Origin: a virus
IMG/VR virus record: IMGVR_UViG_3300011115_000393
Location: 1 to 27,021 of that record
Strand: one strand, 5' to 3'
Length of the DNA: 27,021 nucleotides
Position numbers and translations under genes: made by a program. Positions 14,308 to 20,341 of this stretch are shown here, piece by piece. The notes below the pieces were generated by a model. It was not told the origin of the DNA, did not search any database, and was given only the letters and a program-made list of their open reading frames with translations. Each line of letters opens with the position of its first letter. The first letter of the stretch is position 1.

Positions 14308-15177
14308 ATGCAAATTAAATTGTTTTCAAATAGTGCTCAAAAATTCAAAGCTTTGCAAGGGCTTGCAATAGCTATTCAAGGTGGCACTAAAGATAGTGCA
14401 TTAGAAGCTTTGAAGGGCTTGCAAGCTTCGCCCATGTTCACGGGCAAGGGGTGGCAAGATAATTTTGCAAAGCTTGAGCATACGTTCAAAACCTTAGATC
14501 CTAATTATAGTGTGTTTTCTTTGAATGGTAATTCTAAGTTGCCCTTCGTATCGTTCTCAAGCTTGCCCGGTGTGACATGTCCGGGAGCGGGCGAATGCTT
14601 AGATTTTTGTTATAGCTTCCGTGCATGGCGTTATCCAGCGGCATTCATGAGACAAGCCCAAAATGCATATTTAATGCGTTATGCTCCCGATTCTATCGTC
14701 AAAGCTTTGCACAATGTAAATGCATCGTTTAAGGGTTCACAATATGATGTGCGTCTATACGTTGACGGTGATTTTAGTTCAAATAGTGACGTGAAATTCT
14801 GGTTCGACCTAATTAAAACCGTGCCCAATGCAAGGGTTTACGGTTATTCTAAAAGCTTCAATCAAATTATGTCTTATGAGGGTGAATTGCCGTCTAATTA
14901 TGTCTTAAACGTATCAGGCGGGCACAATGCACATGGTGCAATGATCACGGCCATTAAAACCTTGTCTATAACTAGGGGCGAATTTATTGCCGTACGCATA
15001 GGCAAAAAAGTACGTTCAAGTGATCACGGCAAGCCGGAAACCGTCAAAGCTTTAAGACAAGCATTCACGGGCAAAGCTTTTCCATGTCCGGGCACGTGCG
15101 GTACATGTACTGGCAAGGGCCATGCGTGCGGCATGCAAGCTTTGAAGGGCGTGCCTATTATCATCGCCATGCATTAA
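14308..15177 (+). CDS. cysteine-rich Gp88-like phage protein
   Basis: A 289-aa protein with two cysteine clusters: Cys91-x5-Cys97-x3-Cys101 (in LPGVTCPGAGECLDFCYS) and Cys260-x3-Cys264-x2-Cys267-x6-Cys274 near the end. The plan, with CPGA…C…CY early and a Cys-rich end followed by a short IIIAMH tail, resembles the mycobacteriophage gene product 88 family, whose function is unknown. The second cluster has the CxxxCxxC spacing used for iron-sulfur clusters in radical SAM enzymes, though there it is N-terminal. The middle (…DVRLYVDGDFSSNSDVKFWF…NARVYGYSKS…) looks like alternating strands and helices, as in a barrel. AGGGGATC precedes the ATG. Base composition is unlike the rest of the window. 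A terminator follows at 15224. Confidence 0.6.
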   Translation: MQIKLFSNSAQKFKALQGLAIAIQGGTKDSALEALKGLQASPMFTGKGWQDNFAKLEHTFKTLDPNYSVFSLNGNSKLPFVSFSSLPGVTCPGAGECLDFCYSFRAWRYPAAFMRQAQNAYLMRYAPDSIVKALHNVNASFKGSQYDVRLYVDGDFSSNSDVKFWFDLIKTVPNARVYGYSKSFNQIMSYEGELPSNYVLNVSGGHNAHGAMITAIKTLSITRGEFIAVRIGKKVRSSDHGKPETVKALRQAFTGKAFPCPGTCGTCTGKGHACGMQALKGVPIIIAMH

Positions 15178-15223
15178 TGATTGTAGATTTTAGACTGTAG
15201 CGCATGCGTGCCGTGCGTTATGG

Positions 15224-15244
15224 CCTACAATTTTGTAGGTTTTT
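15224..15244 (+). terminator. rho-independent terminator after the Gp88-like gene
   Basis: CCTACA (15224-15229), an ATTT loop and TGTAGG (15234-15239) form a 6-bp stem followed by TTTTT. It lies 47 bases after the stop codon and before the ribosome site of the next gene, so it probably lowers transcription of the rest of the operon. Confidence 0.7.
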
Positions 15245-15267
15245 AATCCAATTTAAGGGTAATTAAA

Positions 15268-15528
15268 ATGTTAGCTACTGACACAATCAAAACCGTCCGT
15301 CCCTTGCACGTTATCGCACGGGATATCTATCAAGCATGGCCTAAGGTCAATTATGCGGCAAAACCGTACTTAGAAGCTATGCGGGATCTATCGTCAATCA
15401 CTGACAAATACGGTTATGACGATGCAAGATCAATTGTTTTATACTTTTTGTCTAATGCCGCAAGCTTTAAGGGTGATCAAGCTAAGGTTTTAAAGCTTGA
15501 ATTGAAAACTATTGCCGGAATAAAATGA
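15268..15528 (+). CDS. conserved small phage protein (86 aa)
   Basis: Begins MLATDTIKTVRPLHVIARDI and contains AKPYLEAMRDLSSITDKYGY and ARSIVLYFLSNAASFKGD. This combination (RPLHVIAR.I … AKPYL.AM … YGYD.ARSIVLYFLSNA) is a pattern I recognise from many unrelated-host phages in early regions; its function is unknown. It is predicted to be entirely helical. AAGGG lies about 10 bases before the ATG. It is the first gene after the terminator at 15224, so its expression depends on read-through or an unseen promoter. Confidence 0.7.
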   Translation: MLATDTIKTVRPLHVIARDIYQAWPKVNYAAKPYLEAMRDLSSITDKYGYDDARSIVLYFLSNAASFKGDQAKVLKLELKTIAGIK

Positions 15529-15541
15529 AGGATCAAATAAC

Positions 15542-15856
15542 ATGTTAAAACGTTATACATCATTACAAAAAACCCGCATTGTTAACAACATTGTAAGGGC
15601 TTGCAAAGATCCCGACAAGCTAAGCAAGCAAGGGTATACGTTCTTATATCTTGCAAGTGGGTTTATAGCGCATTACAATTTGAGGGGCTTTATTGGGCAC
15701 TATTCCCAGTGGCATAGCCTTAAAAGTGATATATTGGAAAATCAACGATTCAATCAATGGCATAATTTTGGCGTAAATGACAATGATTTTGGCTATTACA
15801 TGGATAAACGTGCAATCTACAATGCAATTTGTGAACAATTAAGGGGCGAAGCATGA
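15542..15856 (+). CDS. hypothetical protein, 104 aa
   Basis: Starts MLKRYTSLQKTRIVNNIVRA, with AAGGATCA about 9 bases before the ATG, a ribosome motif also used by neighbouring genes. It is mostly helical and rich in aromatic residues (…YTFLYLASGFIAHYNLRGFIGHYSQWHS…). The run around residues 30-50 is hydrophobic but broken by His and Arg, so a membrane segment is doubtful. I do not recognise a family. It overlaps the next gene by 4 bases (ATGA), showing shared expression. Confidence 0.6.
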   Translation: MLKRYTSLQKTRIVNNIVRACKDPDKLSKQGYTFLYLASGFIAHYNLRGFIGHYSQWHSLKSDILENQRFNQWHNFGVNDNDFGYYMDKRAIYNAICEQLRGEA

Positions 15857-16053
15857 TACAGTTAAAAGTGAACGACTATAAACGCAAAACCAAAGAGGAA
15901 CTGCGTTATATCATTGACGATGCTACATTGGCGGCAATAGCTATGCAATCAATTGGCAATAGTGTTGCAGAGGGTAAGTATCGGGATCAAGTGAACGATG
16001 CATGCTCAGAACTATATAAACGGTCTATTAAAGTCTTAAGGGGAAAACGATGA
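15853..16053 (+). CDS. hypothetical protein, 66 aa
   Basis: A small, charged helical protein (MIQLKVNDYKRKTKEELRYI…). It starts in an ATGA overlap with the upstream gene and ends in another ATGA overlap with the downstream gene, so it is embedded in a translationally coupled run. AGGGGCGAA lies just ahead of the ATG. No domain is recognised. It lies at the right-hand edge of the compositionally odd block. Confidence 0.55.
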   Translation: MIQLKVNDYKRKTKEELRYIIDDATLAAIAMQSIGNSVAEGKYRDQVNDACSELYKRSIKVLRGKR

Positions 16054-16181
16054 TCAAACGTATGCGGGCAAGGTTTCAAGGGCTATGCTGCAGATCTGGC
16101 GCACGTATCAATGTAGGCGATGAGATTATGTATGATACACTGACACGGCAAGCATGGATAACAATTGACAATGACAGATAA
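16050..16181 (+). CDS. 43-aa basic protein with Cys-Cys and GDxIxYD motif
   Basis: Encodes MIKRMRARFQGLCCRSGARI then NVGDEIMYDTLTRQAWI. The pattern A.F.G.C..SG..I..GD.I.YD recalls the N-terminal half of PARP-like zinc-finger or similar small nucleic-acid-binding domains found as short phage proteins. Only two cysteines are present, so a full zinc site would need other ligands or a partner. ATGA overlap with the gene before and an AAGGGG site upstream support translation. Confidence 0.55.
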   Translation: MIKRMRARFQGLCCRSGARINVGDEIMYDTLTRQAWITIDNDR

Positions 16182-16190
16182 GGATCAATA

Positions 16191-16355
16191 ATGAATACTA
16201 AAATACTAAAACACACACGTGAACTATTCAAGTCTTATGATGTCCCTGAACACGTAAGGCGAAGTTATCGTCTAAAGTGGGTGAGGTCAATTAGACACTT
16301 AGGTGATAATTGGCTATTGGCTAACCATGTAAAACGTAAGGATGCAACACAATGA
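16191..16355 (+). CDS. 54-aa basic conserved phage protein
   Basis: Encodes MNTKILKHTRELFKSYDVPE and then …SYRLKWVRSIRHLGDNWLLA. The signature KHTR.LF … RS..LKWVRSIR.LGD.WLLA is one I have seen in short proteins of podoviruses and siphoviruses; function unknown. It is strongly basic and helical, suited to nucleic-acid contact. AAGGATCA lies 3-9 bases before the ATG. It ends in an ATGA overlap with the following gene. Confidence 0.65.
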   Translation: MNTKILKHTRELFKSYDVPEHVRRSYRLKWVRSIRHLGDNWLLANHVKRKDATQ

Positions 16356-16648
16356 CAATCGAAACAATAACCTTTCACTTTATAGGTGAATTAGAAGATT
16401 CAGGTGCTATCGTTGACGTTCAATGTCAGATTGACGAAGATGGGGATTGTAGAAGCTTAGATTCTGCAATGTATCAAGGTATCAATGTACTTGAAGTGAT
16501 CTCACACAGTCAATGGGAGAACCTTCAATGGGAGGGTTCAAAGAAGTATAAAGCTGAGCATTATGAACAGTTGACCATTGACCATGACAACAATAGCACT
16601 TTAGAGACCGTTTATGGCCTCTCTAAGCCTTCATTTAACATTAGGTAA
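16352..16648 (+). CDS. hypothetical acidic protein, 98 aa
   Basis: Starts MTIETITFHFIGELEDSGAI in an ATGA overlap with the previous gene. The first half reads as beta strands (TFHFIGELEDSG…VDVQCQIDEDGDC), the rest as mixed structure with Trp- and His-rich parts. It is clearly acidic. No family recognised. It lies in the rightward run of small genes preceding the replication operon; such genes are often host-takeover factors, which remains a guess here. Confidence 0.6.
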   Translation: MTIETITFHFIGELEDSGAIVDVQCQIDEDGDCRSLDSAMYQGINVLEVISHSQWENLQWEGSKKYKAEHYEQLTIDHDNNSTLETVYGLSKPSFNIR

Positions 16649-16661
16649 GGGGGTAGTGGCT

Positions 16662-16880
16662 ATGTTATCAGATATTGACTTAAAAGACTGGATTGAACAA
16701 CCCTCAGTGCCTCTGTATGACGTACCTAGGGAGACACCCATTAAGACACCTATGGGGATGCTTTGGTTCAAACACATTGACGGTATGTACAGTCTGAACT
16801 ATGATGCCAATGGACACCCAGTGCACATGAAAGCATGGGTGAAGGTTAATCCTTACATGAGGAGAAAAGACAATGAATGA
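16662..16880 (+). CDS. conserved hypothetical protein, 72 aa
   Basis: I chose the ATG at 16662 (MLSDIDLKDWIEQPSVPLYD) because AAGGGGG lies about 10 bases ahead; a start at 16614 would overlap the previous gene by 35 bases without a ribosome site. The words DWI.QPSVPLYD.PRETPIKT and P.G.LWF.HIDGMYS are a pattern I recognise from small phage proteins of unknown function. Probably a compact beta-rich fold. It ends in an ATGAATGA overlap with the next gene. Confidence 0.65.
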   Translation: MLSDIDLKDWIEQPSVPLYDVPRETPIKTPMGMLWFKHIDGMYSLNYDANGHPVHMKAWVKVNPYMRRKDNE

Positions 16881-17019
16881 ATACTGCTATCAGGTAAGCA
16901 AAACTAGGTCAGTATGGGTCTATGCCATTGACGAGGAGGATGCTGAGGTTATGGTCTATGAAGAACTAGGCTATGACCCTGAGGAAATGGACTTGATTGA
17001 AGTGAGGGAGGATGTATGA
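16873..17019 (+). CDS. 48-aa acidic protein
   Basis: Encodes MNEYCYQVSKTRSVWVYAID and continues EEDAEVMVYEELGYDPEE…. Residues 5-20 form two strands, followed by an acidic helix. The W-V-Y-A-x-D-E-x-A pattern recalls short phage proteins of the same kind placed in early regions, with no known function. It overlaps both neighbours (ATGAATGA at the start, ATGA at the end), and GGAGAAA lies just upstream. Confidence 0.6.
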   Translation: MNEYCYQVSKTRSVWVYAIDEEDAEVMVYEELGYDPEEMDLIEVREDV

Positions 17020-17225
17020 CATACAACGCAGAACAAATAGCCTTTATGTTGCATGAGGCAATAGACCAAAACAGTGAGTACAAGTCATGGCATTGTAGTA
17101 CTCAGCACTTGATGACTCTTGTTGAAAGGGTTGTTGCTGAAGAACGTAGGGCGTGTGCAAGGGTATGCGCTGAAGTTGGTGCATGGGAGTTAGTTCACGA
17201 AATAGAAGCAAGGGGACAAGTATGA
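17016..17225 (+). CDS. small helical protein, 69 aa
   Basis: Starts MTYNAEQIAFMLHEAIDQNS in an ATGA overlap with the preceding gene; GGGAGGATGT just ahead gives a strong ribosome site. The second half (LMTLVERVVAEERRACARVC…) is a charged helix with the ERVVAEERRACA pattern often seen at the N-terminus of phage ‘hypothetical’ proteins. Two cysteines (CARVC) could bind a metal in a dimer. No function can be given. It overlaps the zinc-ribbon gene downstream by 4 bases. Confidence 0.6.
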   Translation: MTYNAEQIAFMLHEAIDQNSEYKSWHCSTQHLMTLVERVVAEERRACARVCAEVGAWELVHEIEARGQV

Positions 17226-17461
17226 AATGCCTATGTTGTGACAGAATATTGACAGACTATGAAAGTACACGTAAACACGCAGTGACAGGGACATTCATTG
17301 ACCTATGTCAGCAGTGCTTTAAGACTGTACAGGCTGACTCTCACCTGCCTACAAAGGATCGTAAAGACCTTATATCAGCTGAGGATATAGATGACAGTGC
17401 TGAGGATGAAGATGGTGATGACTGTCACGTTGGAGACACTAACACTGAAGGAGACCATTGA
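17222..17461 (+). CDS. small zinc-ribbon protein with acidic tail
   Basis: A 79-aa protein starting MKCLCCDRILTDYESTRKHA; AGGGGACAAGT precedes this ATG, while the longer frame start at 17183 lacks support. Cys3-x2-Cys6 and Cys29-x2-Cys32 make a zinc ribbon, a family common in T7-like and other phages. The last 30 residues are very acidic (…SAEDEDGDDC…), a DNA-mimic-like tail that could bind a basic host protein. It is the last gene of this run; its stop codon overlaps the -35 box of a probable promoter (17458). Confidence 0.7.
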   Translation: MKCLCCDRILTDYESTRKHAVTGTFIDLCQQCFKTVQADSHLPTKDRKDLISAEDIDDSAEDEDGDDCHVGDTNTEGDH

Positions 17462-17486
17462 CAATCTGTACAAAGTGTGCTACCCT
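17458..17486 (+). promoter_or_regulatory. probable sigma70 promoter of the replication operon
   Basis: TTGACA (17458-17463) is followed after 17 bp by TACCCT (17481-17486), which keeps the key T, A and final T of a -10 box and has the extended TGC just before it. The start would be near 17493, giving a leader of about 150 nt before the ATG at 17641. The -10 is only a half match, so activity is uncertain. Confidence 0.45.
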
Positions 17487-17495
17487 TACTTTAAA

Positions 17496-17595
17496 GATAC
17501 TACAAAGTATCTAGGATGATTCATAGAAGTTAAATACACTATATAAGTATTATTTAAGTAATATACTTATAAAGACTTTAAAGTGCCGTAGGCAC
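17496..17595. repeat. structured leader: hairpins and repeat copy B
   Basis: GATACT-ACAA-AGTATC (17496-17511) forms a 6-bp stem. ATGATTCA and AAGTTAAATACA follow (17517-17538), then a TATAAGTAT/ATACTTATA inverted repeat (17542-17571), the palindrome ACTTTAAAGT, and a GTGCC-GTA-GGCAC hairpin (17583-17595). The same word order is seen at 13141-13258 in the divergent region. No coding sequence is visible from 17462 to 17640. Confidence 0.6.
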
Positions 17596-17640
17596 GTAAG
17601 TGTGAAAGTTGGACTATAAACCCATTGAAAGGATAATTTT

Positions 17641-17853
17641 ATGTCTATTGAAATGTATGGTATTGATGATGATGTTGACATGGACTTGGTACAGTATGAA
17701 TGCTGGTATTGGTCTGTCATTGATAGTATGGCTGAATTAGTTATGAACAATGGTCGTGATAAGGTGATGTCTCATGTATCTGAGGCTGTCTTGACTAAGG
17801 TGCACAACGGCTACGTGATAGCCAAAGAGAATGAAGACCCACTAGCATGGTAA
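17641..17853 (+). CDS. hypothetical acidic protein, 70 aa
   Basis: Starts MSIEMYGIDDDVDMDLVQYE with AAAGGAT about 8 bases before the ATG. The N-terminus is highly acidic, followed by Trp/Tyr-rich and helical segments (CWYWSVIDSMAELVMNN). No domain recognised. It is the first gene of the replication operon behind the structured leader. Its TAA overlaps a possible small ATG downstream (TAATG). Confidence 0.55.
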   Translation: MSIEMYGIDDDVDMDLVQYECWYWSVIDSMAELVMNNGRDKVMSHVSEAVLTKVHNGYVIAKENEDPLAW

Positions 17854-17906
17854 TGGCTATATTTGTCTTCATCGTAACTTTAATTAAACTGGTACTAAGT
17901 AAATGA
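17853..17906 (+). CDS. possible 17-aa hydrophobic peptide
   Basis: Encodes MAIFVFIVTLIKLVLSK, a short membrane helix ending in a positive charge. It is linked by TAATG to the gene before and by ATGA to the gene after, filling that gap exactly, which is why I list it. No separate ribosome site is visible, so it would depend on translational coupling. It may only serve to pass ribosomes along. Confidence 0.35.
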   Translation: MAIFVFIVTLIKLVLSK

Positions 17907-18127
17907 ACACTGACATTGATCCTGATAAGCCTTGGCCTTTCCCGTCTAATATCATTCAAGGTGACAATGATGCTAAGTTGATAGCTGATTGTCTAGCCTT
18001 GTTGCAGGACTTCACTGCCTTCCAGCTTCGAGGTGAAATCTATTATGGCTACCTCGATACTAAGGCACTAAAGGTCATTGAAGAACTAAGGGAGGCTAAC
18101 AACAATGAAGCTGAACCTAGTACGTAA
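17903..18127 (+). CDS. hypothetical acidic protein, 74 aa
   Basis: Starts MNTDIDPDKPWPFPSNIIQG. A proline-rich opening is followed by a helical part (DAKLIADCLALLQDF, LDTKALKVIEELREAN). No family recognised. The ATG overlaps the end of the tiny peptide frame. It overlaps the primase-helicase start by 23 bases, so it is likely co-translated with that enzyme and may be a replication accessory factor, but nothing in the sequence proves this. Confidence 0.55.
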   Translation: MNTDIDPDKPWPFPSNIIQGDNDAKLIADCLALLQDFTAFQLRGEIYYGYLDTKALKVIEELREANNNEAEPST

Positions 18128-19751
18128 ACCTAACCCACCTTCAAAGTTCATTAGGCATATAGCCTGTGAACACTGTGGTAGCTCCGATGCTTGTTCTCTG
18201 TACGATGACAACCATACACACTGTTTTGCCTGTGGTAAGACAGAACATGAAACTGATGCTGATGAATTATCAGTTATGCAAGATGCAGTAGCACCACGAG
18301 TGGCAGAGCCACGGAGAAAGCAAACAATGCTAGAAATTAAAGGTCAGATTAAATCAATACCTGATAGAGGTATTACCCAGCAAACCTGTGAGAAATATGG
18401 AGTTACACAAGACAATGGACAACACTTTTATCCTTACACTGACGATGCCGGAGGAGTGGTCGCAGCTAAAGTTAGAAGAGTGGCAGACAAAACTTTCAGC
18501 ATTCATGGAGTATTCACGAATGCTAGGTTGTTCGGTCAACAGCTCTTTCACGCTGGTGGCAAAGCAGTCACCATCACTGAAGGAGAACTTGACGCTCTAG
18601 CAGCTTTTCAGATGAATGGTAGCCTCTACCCTGTGGTGTCAGTCAGAAACGGTGCACAAGCCGCTTTAAAGGACTGCAAGGCACAATATGAGTGGCTTAA
18701 CTCCTTCGATAGCATTGTCATTTGCTTCGATGCTGATGAACCGGGTAAGAAAGCTTCTAAAGAAGTAGCTGAACTCTTCGGTAACAAGGCTAAGATTGTG
18801 AAGCACTTAAGTGGCTACAAAGATGCCTGTGACTACCTCATTGCAGGCGCTACCAAAGAGTTTGTGAATGAATGGTGGAGAGCTGAGGTGTACATCCCTG
18901 ATGGCATCATCAATGCAGCTTCACTGTGGGAGGAAGTTATTAAACCTGAGGCTAAGGCTGAGGCTATGTACCCTTGGAAGGGCTTGAATAAGCTTCTCTA
19001 TGGTATCAGACCTTCAGAGTTAGTCACAGTCACAGCTGGTTCAGGCTTGGGTAAGAGTCAATTCCTACGTGAAATATTGTTCAATATACTGAACACTACC
19101 AAGTGGAATGTTGGAGGATTATTCCTTGAAGAGTCCACTCGTAAGACAGCTAGAAGCATTATGAGCTTACACGCTAATAAGCTTCTGCACTTGCCTGACA
19201 CACCAACTACTGAGAAGGAACTTAAAGATGCTTTCGATGCAACACTTGGTACTAATCGTGTGTATCTCTTTGACCACTTCGGTAGCAGTGACGTTGACAA
19301 CATTGCCAACAGAATCCGATACATGGCTAAAGCTTGTGATTGCAGGGTTATATTCTTGGATCATATTTCCATTGTTATATCTGGTCAAGACAATGGAGAT
19401 GAGCGTAAGGCTATTGATAACATGATGACAAAGCTTCGTACACTGGTGCAGGAGCTTGAGATTACATTGATCTGTGTCAGTCACCTTCGTAGACCTCAAG
19501 GGAACCAAGGTCACGAAGATGGTGGTAGCGTATCACTGTCGCAGCTCAGAGGCTCAGGTGCTATTGCTCAACTGAGTGATGCTGTGATTACCTTGGAGCG
19601 TAACAGTATGGCTGAGAACGATGAAGAAAGACATCAGACTAAGATTGCAGTGGCTAAGAATCGTTACAATGGTTATACAGGCCCAGCTTGTGTGCTCAAG
19701 TACAACATGGAAACTGGACGCATGGTGGAGATGCTGGAGGAGACATTATGA
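18105..19751 (+). CDS. T7 gp4-like DNA primase-helicase
   Basis: A 548-aa bifunctional replication enzyme, close to T7 gp4 (566 aa). Residues 21-43 hold a zinc finger (Cys21-x2-Cys24, Cys40-x2-Cys43) that reads the priming site. The TOPRIM primase core has Glu159 in TEGELDALAA and Asp209/Asp211 in FDADEPGKKAS. The RecA-like DnaB-type helicase has Walker A GSGLGKS (312-318), Walker B ending at Asp419 in VIFLDHIS, and the SHLRRP and LRGSGAIAQLSD motifs. It unwinds the fork as a hexamer and primes the lagging strand for the polymerase encoded downstream. GGGAGG lies 10 bases before the ATG, within the preceding gene; ATGA overlap links it to the next gene. Confidence 0.93.
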   Translation: MKLNLVRKPNPPSKFIRHIACEHCGSSDACSLYDDNHTHCFACGKTEHETDADELSVMQDAVAPRVAEPRRKQTMLEIKGQIKSIPDRGITQQTCEKYGVTQDNGQHFYPYTDDAGGVVAAKVRRVADKTFSIHGVFTNARLFGQQLFHAGGKAVTITEGELDALAAFQMNGSLYPVVSVRNGAQAALKDCKAQYEWLNSFDSIVICFDADEPGKKASKEVAELFGNKAKIVKHLSGYKDACDYLIAGATKEFVNEWWRAEVYIPDGIINAASLWEEVIKPEAKAEAMYPWKGLNKLLYGIRPSELVTVTAGSGLGKSQFLREILFNILNTTKWNVGGLFLEESTRKTARSIMSLHANKLLHLPDTPTTEKELKDAFDATLGTNRVYLFDHFGSSDVDNIANRIRYMAKACDCRVIFLDHISIVISGQDNGDERKAIDNMMTKLRTLVQELEITLICVSHLRRPQGNQGHEDGGSVSLSQLRGSGAIAQLSDAVITLERNSMAENDEERHQTKIAVAKNRYNGYTGPACVLKYNMETGRMVEMLEETL

Positions 19752-19894
19752 GTGCATGGTTAATAGCTATCGTAGGTGTTGTCTATGCTGTAGTGGCTGT
19801 AGACTTGATCGTCAAAGGGAATACAGGTCTGGGTATAGCCTTTGTAGGTTATGCACTAGGGAATGTGGGACTGTACATGGAGGCTGCAAAGTGA
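19748..19894 (+). CDS. 48-aa two-span membrane protein
   Basis: Encodes MSAWLIAIVGVVYAVVAVDL then …NTGLGIAFVGYALGNVGLYM. Two hydrophobic stretches (about residues 3-20 and 27-43) are joined by a short charged loop, a small inner-membrane hairpin. I chose the ATG overlapping the helicase stop (ATGA), with GGAGGAG directly upstream; the longer frame from 19688 lies inside the helicase gene. Similar two-span peptides occur between replication genes of other phages; role unknown. Confidence 0.65.
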   Translation: MSAWLIAIVGVVYAVVAVDLIVKGNTGLGIAFVGYALGNVGLYMEAAK

Positions 19895-20148
19895 GTACTA
19901 AGGGAACTATTAAAGACGTATGGGCAGTGCATGAGAAACGTAAGGAACGTATCAGACTCAAGCAGCGTGAGTGGGTTCAACGTAATCGTGATAAAGTTAA
20001 TGCTTACAAAGCAGCCACAAAAGAACGTAAGAGAGCTGTCATGTCGCTAAATGTCAATAATGTAGTCAGGTCACGTTATAGGACTGACTTTAGGAATACA
20101 GTGTATCATTGCCCTGAATTAACATACAGAGGAAAGAGCGATGATTGA
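19891..20148 (+). CDS. basic helical protein, 85 aa, GTG start
   Basis: Starts with GTG at 19891 in a GTGA overlap with the previous gene; GGAGG lies 8 bases before it, which decides this start over the much longer frame running back into the helicase. The protein is rich in Lys and Arg (VHEKRKERIRLKQREWVQRN and YKAATKERKRAVMS), with the NRDKVNAYKAA pattern seen in small phage DNA-binding and HNH-flanking proteins. No HNH residues are present. Probably nucleic-acid binding, possibly a replication helper. Confidence 0.6.
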   Translation: MSTKGTIKDVWAVHEKRKERIRLKQREWVQRNRDKVNAYKAATKERKRAVMSLNVNNVVRSRYRTDFRNTVYHCPELTYRGKSDD

Positions 20149-20341
20149 CCTAGACACAATAGCTGGTAGAATGCTTGACTTGGAGACTAAGTACTATGAA
20201 ATGCAGGATAAGTATCAGTTACTCATTCACCACTATGAAGACTTGAAAGCAGAATATGAAGAGTACAAACTCGGAGAAGCGTATCGTATTGGACATAGAG
20301 ACAACCTTAGATCACAACACGATTTGGATGGTAGTCACTAA
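20141..20341 (+). CDS. small coiled-coil protein, 66 aa
   Basis: Starts MIDLDTIAGRMLDLETKYYE with AGAGGAAAG just ahead of the ATG. Residues 10-45 have a heptad pattern (…YEMQDKYQLLIHHYEDLKAEYEEYK…) suggesting a coiled coil. It overlaps the preceding gene by 8 bases and the DNA polymerase by 86 bases in another frame. The overlap with the polymerase is long, so the last third may be tolerated read-on rather than selected sequence. Possible role in coupling translation to the polymerase. Confidence 0.55.
   Translation: MIDLDTIAGRMLDLETKYYEMQDKYQLLIHHYEDLKAEYEEYKLGEAYRIGHRDNLRSQHDLDGSH

Noticed and set aside
14348-15142. ten HindIII-type AAGCTT sites as a functional signal
   Set aside because: They fall in varied reading contexts (Lys-Leu, Lys-Ala-Leu, Ser-Phe and others) and fit a general word bias of the block, so I treat them only as evidence of composition.
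19621-19890. long upstream extension of the basic 85-aa gene
   Set aside because: It lies inside the helicase gene in another frame with Cys/Trp/Arg-rich nonsense; the GTG at 19891 has a proper ribosome site.
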